A DNA stretch of 64,000 bases from contig NZ_JABUYL010000005.1 in NCBI RefSeq assembly GCF_014897315.1, positions 1 to 64,000 of the forward strand, in the 5' to 3' direction. Of the stretch, positions 54,312 through 64,000 are shown in pieces. Each line of letters starts with the position of its first letter. The stretch's first letter is position 1. Made by a program: the position numbers and the translations under genes. The notes under the pieces were generated by a model. The model was not told the DNA's origin. It searched no databases and saw only the letters and a program-made list of their open reading frames with translations. This DNA is from Proteus sp. FME41 (GTDB lineage: Bacteria > Pseudomonadota > Gammaproteobacteria > Enterobacterales > Enterobacteriaceae).

Positions 54312-56762
54312 TTACAATGTAATCGCAGAAGCTTTCCAAATTCTTTGCATATATTCTGTCACCGCACGATCCGCAGAAAAATAGCCCATTTGGCAGATAT
54401 TTAAGGCGGATTTTTTCAGCCATGCATCTTCATCTTGATAGAGAACATCGACATTATCTTGAGTATCAACATAACTACGGAAATCGGCAAGTACCTGATA
54501 ATGGTCACCAAACTCGATTAAACTATCGAAAATTGATTTGTATTTATCAGGACAATCTTGATTGAAGAAGCCGTTTGCAATTTGATTCAGTACAGTGTGT
54601 AACTCAATATCTTCATCATAGTAACGACGAGGTGAATAACGTTGTCTTAGCTCAGCAACTTCTTGTGCATTATTGCCAAAGATAAACATATTATCAAATC
54701 CAACATGTTCACCAATTTCAATATTAGCACCATCCAGTGTCCCAATGGTTAATGCGCCATTTAGGGCAAATTTCATATTACCTGTACCTGAAGCCTCTGT
54801 ACCCGCTAATGATATTTGCTCTGATAAATCGGCTGCTGGAATAATATGTTGCGCTAAGCTCACACCATAATTAGGAATAAAGATAACTTTTAGCTTATCT
54901 TTAATGCGGGGATCATTATTAATCGTCATTGCAATATCATTGATAAGATTGATAATTTTCTTCGCATTATAATATGCAGATGCTGCTTTACCGCCAAAAA
55001 TAAACACACGAGGTACCCAGTTTTTTTCTGGATTTTCTAAAATGCGATTATAACGAGTGATAATGCCTAACACATTGAGAAGTTGGCGTTTATATTCGTG
55101 AATACGTTTAATTTGCACATCAAACAGCGCATCTGGATTGATATCAATATTTAAATCTTGCTTAATAATTTGTGCAAGATTTTGTTTGTTCACTCTTTTT
55201 GAGCCTTTTAATTGGTGTAAAAATGCTTTATTTTTCACCAATGGCATTAATTCACCCAGTTGCTCTAAATTAGTTCGCCACTGAGTTCCAATATGGCTAT
55301 CAATTACTTGAGAAAGGGATGGGTTTGCTAATGCTAACCAACGACGAGGAGTGATCCCATTGGTAATGTTGCAGAACTTCTTAGGGTAGATCATTGCAAA
55401 ATCAGCGAATAAGGATTGCACCATTAATTGGCTATGTAACTCAGAAACACCATTGACTTGATGACTAATAATCACAGCCAACCATGCCATACGAACATTG
55501 CGACCATTTTCTTCATCAATAATAGAAACACGACGTAATAAATCATTGTCGTTAGGATGCTGTTCCTTAACTTGTTTTAAGAATTTATCATTGATTTGGA
55601 AAATAATTTGTAAATGACGGGGGAGTGAGCGACCAATCATATCAACAGGCCACGTTTCTAATGCTTCCCCCATTAATGTATGGTTAGTGTATGAGAAAAT
55701 GCAAATCGTTTGTTCCCAAGCTTCATCCCAACTAAATCCATGATTGTCGATAAGTTGACGCATCAATTCAGGAATTGCGAGAACAGGGTGAGTATCATTA
55801 AGATGAATAGCAATAAAGTCTTTTAGATTATCAAAGCGCTGATGCAGATGATAATGACGTTGCAAGATATCTTGAATAGAGGCACTGACTAAAAAGTATT
55901 CTTGCTGTAAACGTAACATTTTACCTGATAGGGTTGAATCATCAGGGTAAAGGATCCGAGAGATATTTTCAGAGCGATCTTTCGCCTCTGTTGCCTCAAG
56001 ATATTCTCCTTTATTGAATTTACCCAAGTTAAATGCACTATTCGCTTTAGCTGACCATAATCTAATGGTATCTGTTGCTTGCGTGTTATAACCAGGGACA
56101 ATAGAATCATAAGGTTGAGCCATCACATTCAAGGTATCAACCCAATAGCTTTTATCGCCTTCTTGTTGCAAGCGCCCACCAAAATCCACCTCAAATTGCA
56201 GGTCATGACGAGGAAACTCCCAAGGGTTACCTTTTTCAAGCCAGTTATCTGCAATTTCGTGTTGCTCACCATTTTGGATTTGTTGGCGAAACATGCCATA
56301 TTCATAACGAATACCATACCCCGTAACGGGATAACCCAAGGTGGCACACGAATCAAGGAAACATGCCGCTAAACGACCCAAACCACCATTACCTAAACCA
56401 GGATCAGGTTCAAGTTCAATTTGCTTTTCAAGATCAAGACCTAGCTCTTTTAATGCGTCTTTAACTTCATGATAAACACCTAAAGAGAGCATCGCATTGG
56501 TTAAAAAACGACCCATTAAAAATTCCATCGAAATGTAATAAACCTGTTTTACTTTCGGTGAAAGTTCTGCTTTAGTCGATTTTAACCAACGTTCAACTAA
56601 ACGGTCTCTAATCGCGTAAGAGGTTGCATTTAACCAATCTGTTTCTGTGGCATATTTAGGCGAAGTACCAACGATAAACATTAGCTTGTAAACAATAGAA
56701 CGCTTTAATGATTCAACATCCTTATCAGGTGATAAATAATCAAACTCACATAACTTTTTCAT
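54312..56762 (-). CDS. glgP: Glycogen phosphorylase
   Basis: The 816-residue-class enzyme (815-816 residues from ATG 56762) releases glucose 1-phosphate from glycogen chain ends. Conserved segments are [37 protein letters not shown] and the PLP-lysine site [25 protein letters not shown]. The length equals E. coli GlgP; a GTG 24 bases upstream is less likely. It is the last gene of glgBXCAP. Confidence 0.96.
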   Translation of the reverse strand: MKKLCEFDYLSPDKDVESLKRSIVYKLMFIVGTSPKYATETDWLNATSYAIRDRLVERWLKSTKAELSPKVKQVYYISMEFLMGRFLTNAMLSLGVYHEVKDALKELGLDLEKQIELEPDPGLGNGGLGRLAACFLDSCATLGYPVTGYGIRYEYGMFRQQIQNGEQHEIADNWLEKGNPWEFPRHDLQFEVDFGGRLQQEGDKSYWVDTLNVMAQPYDSIVPGYNTQATDTIRLWSAKANSAFNLGKFNKGEYLEATEAKDRSENISRILYPDDSTLSGKMLRLQQEYFLVSASIQDILQRHYHLHQRFDNLKDFIAIHLNDTHPVLAIPELMRQLIDNHGFSWDEAWEQTICIFSYTNHTLMGEALETWPVDMIGRSLPRHLQIIFQINDKFLKQVKEQHPNDNDLLRRVSIIDEENGRNVRMAWLAVIISHQVNGVSELHSQLMVQSLFADFAMIYPKKFCNITNGITPRRWLALANPSLSQVIDSHIGTQWRTNLEQLGELMPLVKNKAFLHQLKGSKRVNKQNLAQIIKQDLNIDINPDALFDVQIKRIHEYKRQLLNVLGIITRYNRILENPEKNWVPRVFIFGGKAASAYYNAKKIINLINDIAMTINNDPRIKDKLKVIFIPNYGVSLAQHIIPAADLSEQISLAGTEASGTGNMKFALNGALTIGTLDGANIEIGEHVGFDNMFIFGNNAQEVAELRQRYSPRRYYDEDIELHTVLNQIANGFFNQDCPDKYKSIFDSLIEFGDHYQVLADFRSYVDTQDNVDVLYQDEDAWLKKSALNICQMGYFSADRAVTEYMQRIWKASAITL

Positions 56763-56806
56763 TATAAATCTCTTTTTGTAATCCACTGGTCAAATAGACA
56801 TCATGT

Positions 56807-58240
56807 CTATAAACGGTGATACAACGCAGCATACGTTTTGGCCGCAGTTTCCCAACTAAAAATAGTTTGATTCATGGCATCAGTTTGAACTTGTAGCCAT
56901 TGTTTCGGCATGCCCCATAAGGTAAAAGCACGATTGATTGCAAAACGCAGATCATCTGATGTTGCTTCATGGAAAACAAAGCCCGTAGCTTGGTGATGAG
57001 CTAAATTTTCTAATGAGCAATCATTTACTGTGTCGGCTAATCCACCTGTGTGTCTAACTAAAGGAAGGGCGCCATATTTCAAGCCATACAACTGAGTTAA
57101 TCCACAAGGCTCAAAACGGCTTGGCACCATGATGACATCCGCGCCAGCAATAACTTGATGTGAAAAACTTTCGTCATAACCAATATGAACAGCAACATGT
57201 TGAGGATATTGTTCTTGAGCGTGTAAAAATGCACTTTCAAGATGACTGTCACCTGTGCCTAATAGAATAAATTGACCACCTTGATCAACGATATCTGGCA
57301 ACACGTCAATGACTAAATCGAGTCCTTTTTGTGCTGTTAAGCGACTTACAACAGCAAAAAGAGGTGCGCTATTATTGACAGGCAGGCCGCATTTTTTCTG
57401 TAATGCCGTTTTATTTTCTAGGCGTTTATTGAGGTTTTTAACATCATAACGACGTGCAATTAAACTGTCTGCTGCAGGGTTCCAAATTGCCTCATCAACA
57501 CCATTTAATATGCCACTTAATCGTTGTTCTTCAGCACGTTGACGCAATAACCCCTCAATTCCATAGCCAAATTCATGCGTTGTGATCTCTTTGGCATACG
57601 TTGGGCTGACTGTCGTAATGTGATTTGCATAAAATAGACCGGCTTTTAAGAACGACATTTGCCCATAATATTCCAATCCATTAATTGAAAAACAGTAATC
57701 AGGTAATTCAAGTTGATGAAGATGATAAGGAGAAAACTCGCCTTTATAAGCTAAATTATGAACAGTAAAGACAGATTTAGCCGAGTAATGTTTCACAGCT
57801 AAATAAGCACAAGCAAGTCCTGCATGCCAATCATGAGCATGAACAATATCTGCACGCCATAAAGGATCTAACCCTGCAGATAATTCGCTAGCAACCCAAC
57901 CTAATAGTGCAAAACGAAAAACATTATCACTATAAGCATGTTGGTATTCATCATGATAAGGACTGCCTGTACGCTGATAAAGATGTGGGGCATCAATCAG
58001 ATAAATATCAATACCTTGATATTGACCATAAAGTAGAGAGATATTGCCAGCAAAAGTATCAATATTGGTGACTAATTTTAGTGAGTCAATATTGTCTTTA
58101 ATCGCAGGAAACGCGGGTATAACAACCCGCGCATCTAAACCTATTTTTTTCTGAGCTAAAGGTAAAGATCCCATAACATCAGCTAATCCCCCTGTTTTCA
58201 GCAGAGGGAATAATTCCGAACAGCAGTGGAGAACATTCAC
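56807..58240 (-). CDS. glgA: Glycogen synthase (ADP-glucose type)
   Basis: The 477-residue GT5 enzyme transfers glucose from ADP-glucose to the growing chain. It has the N-terminal [16 protein letters not shown] motif that binds ADP-glucose, and the C-terminal [31 protein letters not shown] nucleotide-sugar site. Length equals E. coli GlgA. It overlaps glgC by 4 bp and precedes glgP by 44 bp. Confidence 0.97.
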   Translation of the reverse strand: MNVLHCCSELFPLLKTGGLADVMGSLPLAQKKIGLDARVVIPAFPAIKDNIDSLKLVTNIDTFAGNISLLYGQYQGIDIYLIDAPHLYQRTGSPYHDEYQHAYSDNVFRFALLGWVASELSAGLDPLWRADIVHAHDWHAGLACAYLAVKHYSAKSVFTVHNLAYKGEFSPYHLHQLELPDYCFSINGLEYYGQMSFLKAGLFYANHITTVSPTYAKEITTHEFGYGIEGLLRQRAEEQRLSGILNGVDEAIWNPAADSLIARRYDVKNLNKRLENKTALQKKCGLPVNNSAPLFAVVSRLTAQKGLDLVIDVLPDIVDQGGQFILLGTGDSHLESAFLHAQEQYPQHVAVHIGYDESFSHQVIAGADVIMVPSRFEPCGLTQLYGLKYGALPLVRHTGGLADTVNDCSLENLAHHQATGFVFHEATSDDLRFAINRAFTLWGMPKQWLQVQTDAMNQTIFSWETAAKTYAALYHRL

Positions 58241-59586
58241 GAAAAGGCCTCCTCACTTTGAGGTTTTGGCTCTGTCTTTGTTTCAGTAGGATTTTCTTTT
58301 TCTTGACGTGTTAATTGCTCAAGCATTTCTCTTGTGACCAGCACAATGCCTTCTTCTGTACGATGGAAGCGAGCGGCATCGTCTTCTGCATTCATGCCAA
58401 TCACCGTACCTTCAGGAATAGTACAGCTACGCTCAACAATACAGCGTTTTAAGTAACAGTGATGGCTAACAGTTACATCCGGTAAAATGACCGAATCTTC
58501 AATATGGCAGAACGATTCAACACGAACCAGAGGGAATAAAATAGAAGAATAGAGCGTTGACCCATTGATAATACAGCCATCTGCAATCAACGAGTTCATC
58601 ATTTGCCCGTGCTCACCATGGTTATCTTGTACAAATTTTGCAGGGGGAAGCGGAGTCATAAAGGTACGGATTGGCCAATCTTTCGCATACATATCCAGCT
58701 CAGGTGTCACAGACGCTAAATCTAAGTTTGCCGCCCAATACGCTTCAATGGTTCCTACATCACGCCAGTATGGCGGTACAGAAGGATCAGAACTCACACA
58801 AGAAAGCTCAAATGGGTGAGCTAATACATCACCGCGCTCTGTGATTTTAGGAATAATATCTTGGCCAAAATCGTGATGAGAATTAGGGTCACGGCTATCT
58901 TCTTCTAATAGATCAAAAAGATAATCTCTATCGACCACATAAATTCCCATGCTGGCTAATGAGTGATCAGGATCATCAGGAATACACGGTGGATTTGATG
59001 GTTTTTCTAAGAAATGAAGGACTCGGCGATTTTCATCAATGTCCATAATCCCAAATTGGAAGGCATCTTCTTTAGGAACACGAATACAAGCAACGGTGAA
59101 TTTTGATTTGTTTTCAACGTGATCAAGTAACAAGCGAGCATAGTTCATTTTATAGATATGGTCACCGGCTAAAATCACCACGTATTTGGCTTTATAACTA
59201 CGAAGAATATCAAGGTTCTGATATATCGCATCAGCCGTACCCATATACCAATGTTCCGTATTGCGGCGTTGTTGAGCAGGCAGTAAGTCAACAAATTCAT
59301 TCATATCTTCGTTAAAGAATGACCAGCCACGTTGGATATGCTGAACTAAAGAGTGTGATTGATATTGGGTAATTACACCAATACGACGGATCCCAGAGTT
59401 AATACAGTTTGATAGCGTAAAGTCGATAATTCGAAATTTTCCGCCAAAGAAAACCGCCGGTTTTGCACGTTTTGCCGTCAATGCTTTTAAGCGTGTACCA
59501 CGACCTCCCGCTAAAACGAGTGCAATTGCCTCTTTAGGAAGTTGTTGTGCCAACATTAATTTTTGGCCTTGTTCTGTTGTCATCAT
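58237..59586 (-). CDS. glgC: Glucose-1-phosphate adenylyltransferase
   Basis: The 449-residue enzyme makes ADP-glucose from ATP and glucose 1-phosphate and is the controlled step of glycogen synthesis. Motifs are [34 protein letters not shown] (nucleotide and activator sites), [16 protein letters not shown] and [12 protein letters not shown] left-handed beta-helix forms the C-terminus. It has about 18 more residues than E. coli GlgC, mostly a charged Glu/Thr/Pro C-terminal tail. Confidence 0.96.
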   Translation of the reverse strand: MMTTEQGQKLMLAQQLPKEAIALVLAGGRGTRLKALTAKRAKPAVFFGGKFRIIDFTLSNCINSGIRRIGVITQYQSHSLVQHIQRGWSFFNEDMNEFVDLLPAQQRRNTEHWYMGTADAIYQNLDILRSYKAKYVVILAGDHIYKMNYARLLLDHVENKSKFTVACIRVPKEDAFQFGIMDIDENRRVLHFLEKPSNPPCIPDDPDHSLASMGIYVVDRDYLFDLLEEDSRDPNSHHDFGQDIIPKITERGDVLAHPFELSCVSSDPSVPPYWRDVGTIEAYWAANLDLASVTPELDMYAKDWPIRTFMTPLPPAKFVQDNHGEHGQMMNSLIADGCIINGSTLYSSILFPLVRVESFCHIEDSVILPDVTVSHHCYLKRCIVERSCTIPEGTVIGMNAEDDAARFHRTEEGIVLVTREMLEQLTRQEKENPTETKTEPKPQSEEAFS

Positions 59587-59607
59587 AGTTATAGCACTCC
59601 AATCAAA

Positions 59608-61677
59608 TTACTTAACTTGGGAGGAAATATTGGGTAATTTTTCAGTAGAAGACTGAGTATAAAAAACGCTATTTCGCCAAAGGATGATACTGTTAGGTTG
59701 TACTTCACAATGTTGAGATTGTGTTGGGTGACAATGAGGCCAGCTAGCTGTATCAAGCAAGCAAGACCACGACCCTTGAGGTAAAGAAAAAACAGCACTG
59801 TTTCTTAACGGATTAATCATTAAGATCCATTGTTGTGCTAAAAGAAGTTGTAATGGTGAGGGCGGAAGTTGCTGCCAATCTTCATGACTCATAGTTTGAG
59901 CATTCTGATTAAGCCAAATAACATTTTGGCTATCTTCTTCCCACCATTTAAGCGAACTTAAAGGTGTAATTTGGTGACGTAATTCAATAAGGTGGCGAAT
60001 GTAATCAGTTAAGTCATAAGGTTGTTGAAACCATTTAATCCAACTGACTTTATTATCCTGACAATAAGCGTTGTTATTACCATATTGCGTATTACCCACT
60101 TCATCACCGGCGAGTAAATGAGGTGTTCCTCTTGAAAGCAGTAAGGTTGCCAGCATATTTCGAGTCGCAAGCAATCTGTGTTGGCTTATTTTTTCGTTAA
60201 CAATCAAACCTTCTTCACCAAAATTGACACTGTAATTGGTGTTATGCCCATCTAAGTTTGATTCTCCATTCTCCTCGTTATGTTTATGCTGATAACTCAC
60301 TAAATCCCGCAGTGTAAAGCCATCATGGCTGGTTATCATATTGATACTTGAATAGGGGGGTCTGCCATTTTTATGGTACAGCTTTGCAGAGCCTGTAATA
60401 TGGTCTGTAAATGCCGCAATAGAGACATCACGCCATAACCAAAAGCGACGCATAACATCGCGATAACCATCATTCCATTCTGTAAATGGCACAGGGAAGT
60501 TACCGACTTGATAGCCATCAGAACCTAAATCCCAAGGCTCGGCGATAAGCTTAATACGTGAAAGAAGGGGATCTTGACGAATGGCTGTTAGTAATGGGGA
60601 TTGTGTCTCAAAATAAGGAACTCGACCAAGGCTTGTTGCTAGATCAAAACGAAAACCATCGATATGAAATTCGATAACCCAATAGCGTAGACAATCCATT
60701 ACCCATTGAACCGTTTCTGGGCGACTTAAATTAAGCGTATTGCCACATCCTGTCCAATTTTGGGCTTTATTTTCATCGTTTAACCAATAATAACTTTTAT
60801 TATCAATACCACGTTGAGAAACAATATAACCTTCAAATTGATCACTTAATTCCGCAGTGTGGTTAAAAACCACATCTAAAATCACTTCAATATTGGCTTT
60901 ATGTAGACACCTTACTGCTTCTCGGAATTCATCCATAATATTCCGACCGGTATTGGAATAATATTGTGTTGATAAAGCAAAAGGCGCTAATACGTTATAA
61001 CCCCAATAATTTTTTAATCCGATTTTATGAAGATGAGGCTCTGTTAAATGATATTGAACAGGCAATAATTCTAATGCTGTAATTCCCAATTTTTTTAAAT
61101 GTGAAATAAAAGCAGGATGACCTAATGCAGCATACGTGCCCGCAATTTTTTCAGGTATTTCAGGGTGAAGTTTTGTGAGTCCTTTAACATGCCCTTCATA
61201 AATAATCGTTTCTGACCAAGGCGTATTTAAACGTTGATAAGTCCCTTTTTCTTTATAAGAGAGACAAAAGCATCTACTGTCATCGATAATAACCGCTTTA
61301 GGTGTTATGGCACTGTCATCATGTTCTAATGCGTTAAAAACCGGCGATGTATAAGGTAATGTGTTATCAACAATACCCGTCACTTGTTTTGCGTAAGGAT
61401 CTAACAATAGTTGTTGTGGTTGATAGAACAATCCTTGTTCTGGGTTCCATTCGCCTTCTACACGATAACCATAATGCAAACCCGGCCCTGCACCGGGTAA
61501 GTATCCATGCCAAATAGAGCCGGTTTTTCCAGGTAACGGATAGCGGATTTCTTTGCCTGCTTTATCAAATAGGCAAAGAACGACTTTAGTGGCATTCTCA
61601 CTAAATAACGTAAAATTAACACCATAACCGTCATAATGACTGCCCATAGGAAAAGGGCGACCATAATCTAAAGACAT
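59608..61677 (-). CDS. glgX: Glycogen debranching enzyme (GH13)
   Basis: The 689-residue isoamylase-type protein hydrolyses alpha-1,6 branches of phosphorylase-limited glycogen. An N-terminal CBM48 domain (PFPMGSHYDGYGVNFTLFSENATKV) precedes the GH13 barrel, with nucleophile DGFRFDLATSLGR, acid/base LIAEPWDLG and MITSHDGFTLRDLVSY. It is slightly longer than E. coli GlgX (657), with differences in the C-terminal sandwich. It starts 1 base after the glgB stop. Confidence 0.95.
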   Translation of the reverse strand: MSLDYGRPFPMGSHYDGYGVNFTLFSENATKVVLCLFDKAGKEIRYPLPGKTGSIWHGYLPGAGPGLHYGYRVEGEWNPEQGLFYQPQQLLLDPYAKQVTGIVDNTLPYTSPVFNALEHDDSAITPKAVIIDDSRCFCLSYKEKGTYQRLNTPWSETIIYEGHVKGLTKLHPEIPEKIAGTYAALGHPAFISHLKKLGITALELLPVQYHLTEPHLHKIGLKNYWGYNVLAPFALSTQYYSNTGRNIMDEFREAVRCLHKANIEVILDVVFNHTAELSDQFEGYIVSQRGIDNKSYYWLNDENKAQNWTGCGNTLNLSRPETVQWVMDCLRYWVIEFHIDGFRFDLATSLGRVPYFETQSPLLTAIRQDPLLSRIKLIAEPWDLGSDGYQVGNFPVPFTEWNDGYRDVMRRFWLWRDVSIAAFTDHITGSAKLYHKNGRPPYSSINMITSHDGFTLRDLVSYQHKHNEENGESNLDGHNTNYSVNFGEEGLIVNEKISQHRLLATRNMLATLLLSRGTPHLLAGDEVGNTQYGNNNAYCQDNKVSWIKWFQQPYDLTDYIRHLIELRHQITPLSSLKWWEEDSQNVIWLNQNAQTMSHEDWQQLPPSPLQLLLAQQWILMINPLRNSAVFSLPQGSWSCLLDTASWPHCHPTQSQHCEVQPNSIILWRNSVFYTQSSTEKLPNISSQVK

Positions 61678-61678
61678 A

Positions 61679-63862
61679 TTAATCCTTCAATCTTAAATAC
61701 ATCGTCGCAAGTGGTGGCAGCGTCAGTGACAATGAATGAGGCTTACCATTAAATACATTTGCGGTTGTTGCTATTTCACCTAAATTTCCCACATTACTTC
61801 CGTTGTAAAATTCAGAATCACTGTTTAGAACTTCCTGATATGCTCCTGCTTTATTAACGCCGACCACATAATTGTGGTGAACCACTGGGGTAAAATTGCT
61901 GATAACAATAATTTCATTGCCTTGTGCATCTTTACGGCAAAAAGCAAAGACAGAATTGTCATGATCATCAACGGTTAACCATTCAAAGCCTTCACGTTCG
62001 AAATCACATTCATAAAGCGGTGGATGAGCTTGATAAGAAAGATTTAGGTCACGTACAAAGTGTTGAACACCTTGATGTGGGCTATTGGGCGTTTCAAGAA
62101 GATGCCAATCTAAGCTATTGTCGTGGTTCCATTCACGCCATTGTGCAAACTCACATCCCATAAACAGCAGCTTTTTACCGGGGTAAGCCCACATAAAGCC
62201 TAAATAGGCACGTAAATTAGCAAATTTTTGCCAATCATCTCCTACCATTCGGCCAATTAATGACCCTTTGCCATGAACAAACTCATCATGTGAAAGAGGA
62301 AGAACAAAATTTTCGTTATAGGCATAGAGCATGCCAAAGGTCATTTGATTATGGTGGAATTTACGATAGATAGGATCACGTTGCATATACGCTAATGTGT
62401 CGTGCATCCAGCCCATATTCCATTTGTAATTAAAACCTAATCCACCATCATCAGGAGGCAACGTTACACCTGGAAAATCAGTAGACTCTTCGGCTATTGT
62501 GATAACACCTGGACAAGTAGTACCTAATAATTTATTCGTATGACGAATGAAATCAATCGCTTCTAAATTCTCACGGCCCCCGTGTTTATTGGGGATCCAT
62601 TCGCCTTCTTTTCGGCTATAGTCACGATAAAGCATTGAAGCAACAGCATCAACGCGGAAACCATCAAGTGCAAAATGCTCATGCCAATACAATAAATTAC
62701 CAGAAAGATAATTGAGTACTTCATTACGACCATAGTTATAAATCAAGGTATTCCAATCGGGGTGAAAGCCTTCACGCCTATCGGCATATTCGTAGAGAGA
62801 AGTCCCATCAAAATTGCGTAAACCATAATCATCTTCAGGAAAATGGCCAGGAACCCAATCTAAAATAACCTTGATTTCAGCCTGATGGGCGGCTTCAATA
62901 AAGTCGCGAAAGTCCATCGGTGAGCCAAAGCGACGAGTCGGAGAATATAACCCCAAAGGTTGATATCCCCATGAGCCATCGAAAGGGTGTTCATTAATAG
63001 GTAGTAGTTCTATATGCGTAAAACCCATCTCTTTAACATAGGGAATTAACTGTTCCGCTAATTCTCGATAACTTAGCCAACTGTTATCATCGGTATGACG
63101 ACGCCATGAACCTAAATGCACTTCATAAATAGCAATAGGCGCATTTCGCTGATTCGCTTGCTGTCGCGATAATGGCATTGGTTTAATGGGAGGTAATGTA
63201 TTGATGATGGATGCAGTTTCAGGTCGTATTTGTGTTTCAAAAGCATAAGGGTCTGCTTTTAATCGACGATCGCCATTAGCATCCAGAATAGAATATTTAT
63301 AACAATCACCAAGATGTGCCTGTGGAATAAAAAGCTCCCAAATTCCACTTTCACGACGTAATCGCATCGGGAAGCGCCGTTCATCCCAGAAAGAAAAATC
63401 ACCCACAACACTGACACTTTGCGCATTTGGTGCCCATACAGCAAAGGTAATTCCCTCTATATCCCCCAGTTTTGCAGGGTGTGCACCTAAACATTGATAA
63501 GGACGGGAATGATGACCTTGAGCTAAAAGCCAAATGTCCATTTCTTGCAGTAAAATGCCGAATTGATAAGGATCGTCAACAACGCCTTGTGCATTTTCCC
63601 AAGTCACATCTAAACAGTAACTAAAACGACGTTTACGTCGAGGGATAACACCACAGAAAAAACCACTTGGATGTTTACGCTCTAATGTCGCCACATTTCG
63701 GCCATTTTTTCTATCAATGACACTGACTGCGACTGCATCAGGTAAAAATGCACGGACTTCTAATCCTGCTGATGTTTCATGCATTCCAAGCAGTGCAAAA
63801 GGATCTGATTCATATCCATTAATTAGTTTTTCTATTGCTTTTTTCGTCACAGCTACAGACAT
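61679..63862 (-). CDS. glgB: 1,4-alpha-glucan branching enzyme (GH13)
   Basis: The 727-residue protein has the two N-terminal beta domains of the long GlgB form (from [14 protein letters not shown] and [20 protein letters not shown]). Its GH13 barrel has nucleophile [18 protein letters not shown], acid/base [13 protein letters not shown] and [15 protein letters not shown]. It introduces alpha-1,6 branches. ATG 63862 ([13 protein letters not shown]) has GAAGGA upstream and gives the E. coli length (728). It is the first gene of glgBXCAP. Confidence 0.97.
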   Translation of the reverse strand: MSVAVTKKAIEKLINGYESDPFALLGMHETSAGLEVRAFLPDAVAVSVIDRKNGRNVATLERKHPSGFFCGVIPRRKRRFSYCLDVTWENAQGVVDDPYQFGILLQEMDIWLLAQGHHSRPYQCLGAHPAKLGDIEGITFAVWAPNAQSVSVVGDFSFWDERRFPMRLRRESGIWELFIPQAHLGDCYKYSILDANGDRRLKADPYAFETQIRPETASIINTLPPIKPMPLSRQQANQRNAPIAIYEVHLGSWRRHTDDNSWLSYRELAEQLIPYVKEMGFTHIELLPINEHPFDGSWGYQPLGLYSPTRRFGSPMDFRDFIEAAHQAEIKVILDWVPGHFPEDDYGLRNFDGTSLYEYADRREGFHPDWNTLIYNYGRNEVLNYLSGNLLYWHEHFALDGFRVDAVASMLYRDYSRKEGEWIPNKHGGRENLEAIDFIRHTNKLLGTTCPGVITIAEESTDFPGVTLPPDDGGLGFNYKWNMGWMHDTLAYMQRDPIYRKFHHNQMTFGMLYAYNENFVLPLSHDEFVHGKGSLIGRMVGDDWQKFANLRAYLGFMWAYPGKKLLFMGCEFAQWREWNHDNSLDWHLLETPNSPHQGVQHFVRDLNLSYQAHPPLYECDFEREGFEWLTVDDHDNSVFAFCRKDAQGNEIIVISNFTPVVHHNYVVGVNKAGAYQEVLNSDSEFYNGSNVGNLGEIATTANVFNGKPHSLSLTLPPLATMYLRLKD

Positions 63863-64000
63863 CTTATCGTCCTTCGTTGCCAGCAAATAAATTAGTAAAT
63901 TTTATATATAGATATCAGCATAGAACGTTAATTTAAGTTAAACAATAAGTGTTTATAACAGATTATTTAAAAGATAAATAATTAATATAGGTTAATATAC
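63863..64000. promoter_or_regulatory. Upstream region of the glg operon (cut by window end)
   Basis: The last 138 bases are very A/T-rich and must hold part of the glgB promoter on the minus strand. The GAAGGA ribosome site lies at 63868-63873. No regulator site is convincing. Confidence 0.4.

Noticed and set aside
1-64000. CRISPR arrays, tRNA or rRNA genes, complete insertion sequences
   Set aside because: No regularly spaced repeats, cloverleaf-like sequence or transposase was found on reading through the window.

Overview
The window is AT-rich enterobacterial DNA that most resembles the genus Proteus. Supporting features are the gene set, low GC with A/T-ending codons, a chromosomal-type cat gene, a glgBXCAP operon and dmsABCD. 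A complete scrAB-scrR sucrose locus would fit a sucrose-fermenting species of the P. vulgaris group better than typical P. mirabilis. That placement is inference; there is no rRNA or tRNA gene in the window. I see no CRISPR array and no complete insertion sequence.

Layout. 1-4.9 kb: the 3' part of a YqjI-like PadR regulator with a His/Gly/Cys-rich 45-bp tandem repeat, a RafY-like coiled-coil porin, an orphan R2K ATP-grasp protein and an exported PGDYL-like protein. 5.1-7.4 kb: ahpC-ahpF. 7.5-10 kb: a secreted alpha/beta hydrolase, a chloramphenicol acetyltransferase preceded by a leader peptide and an RBS-sequestering hairpin, and a small membrane protein. 10-14.6 kb: an overlapping operon of PlsC-type acyltransferase, PAP2/IPC-synthase-like membrane enzyme and rifampicin-phosphotransferase-like dikinase. 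14.7-19.4 kb: GNAT, AEC transporter, a very AT-rich gene whose restored N-terminus carries the WEKIxxFF translocation motif of SPI-2 type III effectors, and amn. 19.5-23 kb: a DJ-1/PfpI protein, an orphan tyrosine recombinase and an exported isoaspartyl peptidase. 23.3-28.3 kb: the yhiI-rbbA-yhhJ type ABC-2 operon. 28.5-31.6 kb: an isolated pair of phage-tail-like genes. 31.9-36.6 kb: dmsABCD on the minus strand with a good FNR box. 37.3-41.2 kb: scrA-scrB-scrR. 41.3-43.2 kb: an AraC regulator and azlCD. 43.5-50.4 kb: a catabolic operon consisting of a DeoR-PfkB fusion, tripartite tricarboxylate transporter (TctC, B, A), DhaK, DhaL and a DapA-family lyase. 50.5-54.2 kb: a PLP dehydratase-RidA pair and an MFS exporter divergent from a Cys-rich HTH regulator, with two identical-spacing palindromes between and over its start. 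54.3-63.9 kb: glgBXCAP on the minus strand.

The three observations most worth following are: (1) the putative type III effector, split from its secretion signal by one extra A in an A5 run; (2) the unreported-looking translational attenuator of cat, with leader peptide MLPIQTTRFALLR; (3) the lipid-type acyltransferase/PAP2/dikinase cassette and the TTT-DhaKL-DapA catabolic operon, both of unknown substrate. All homology statements rest on recognising motifs by eye; no database search was run.
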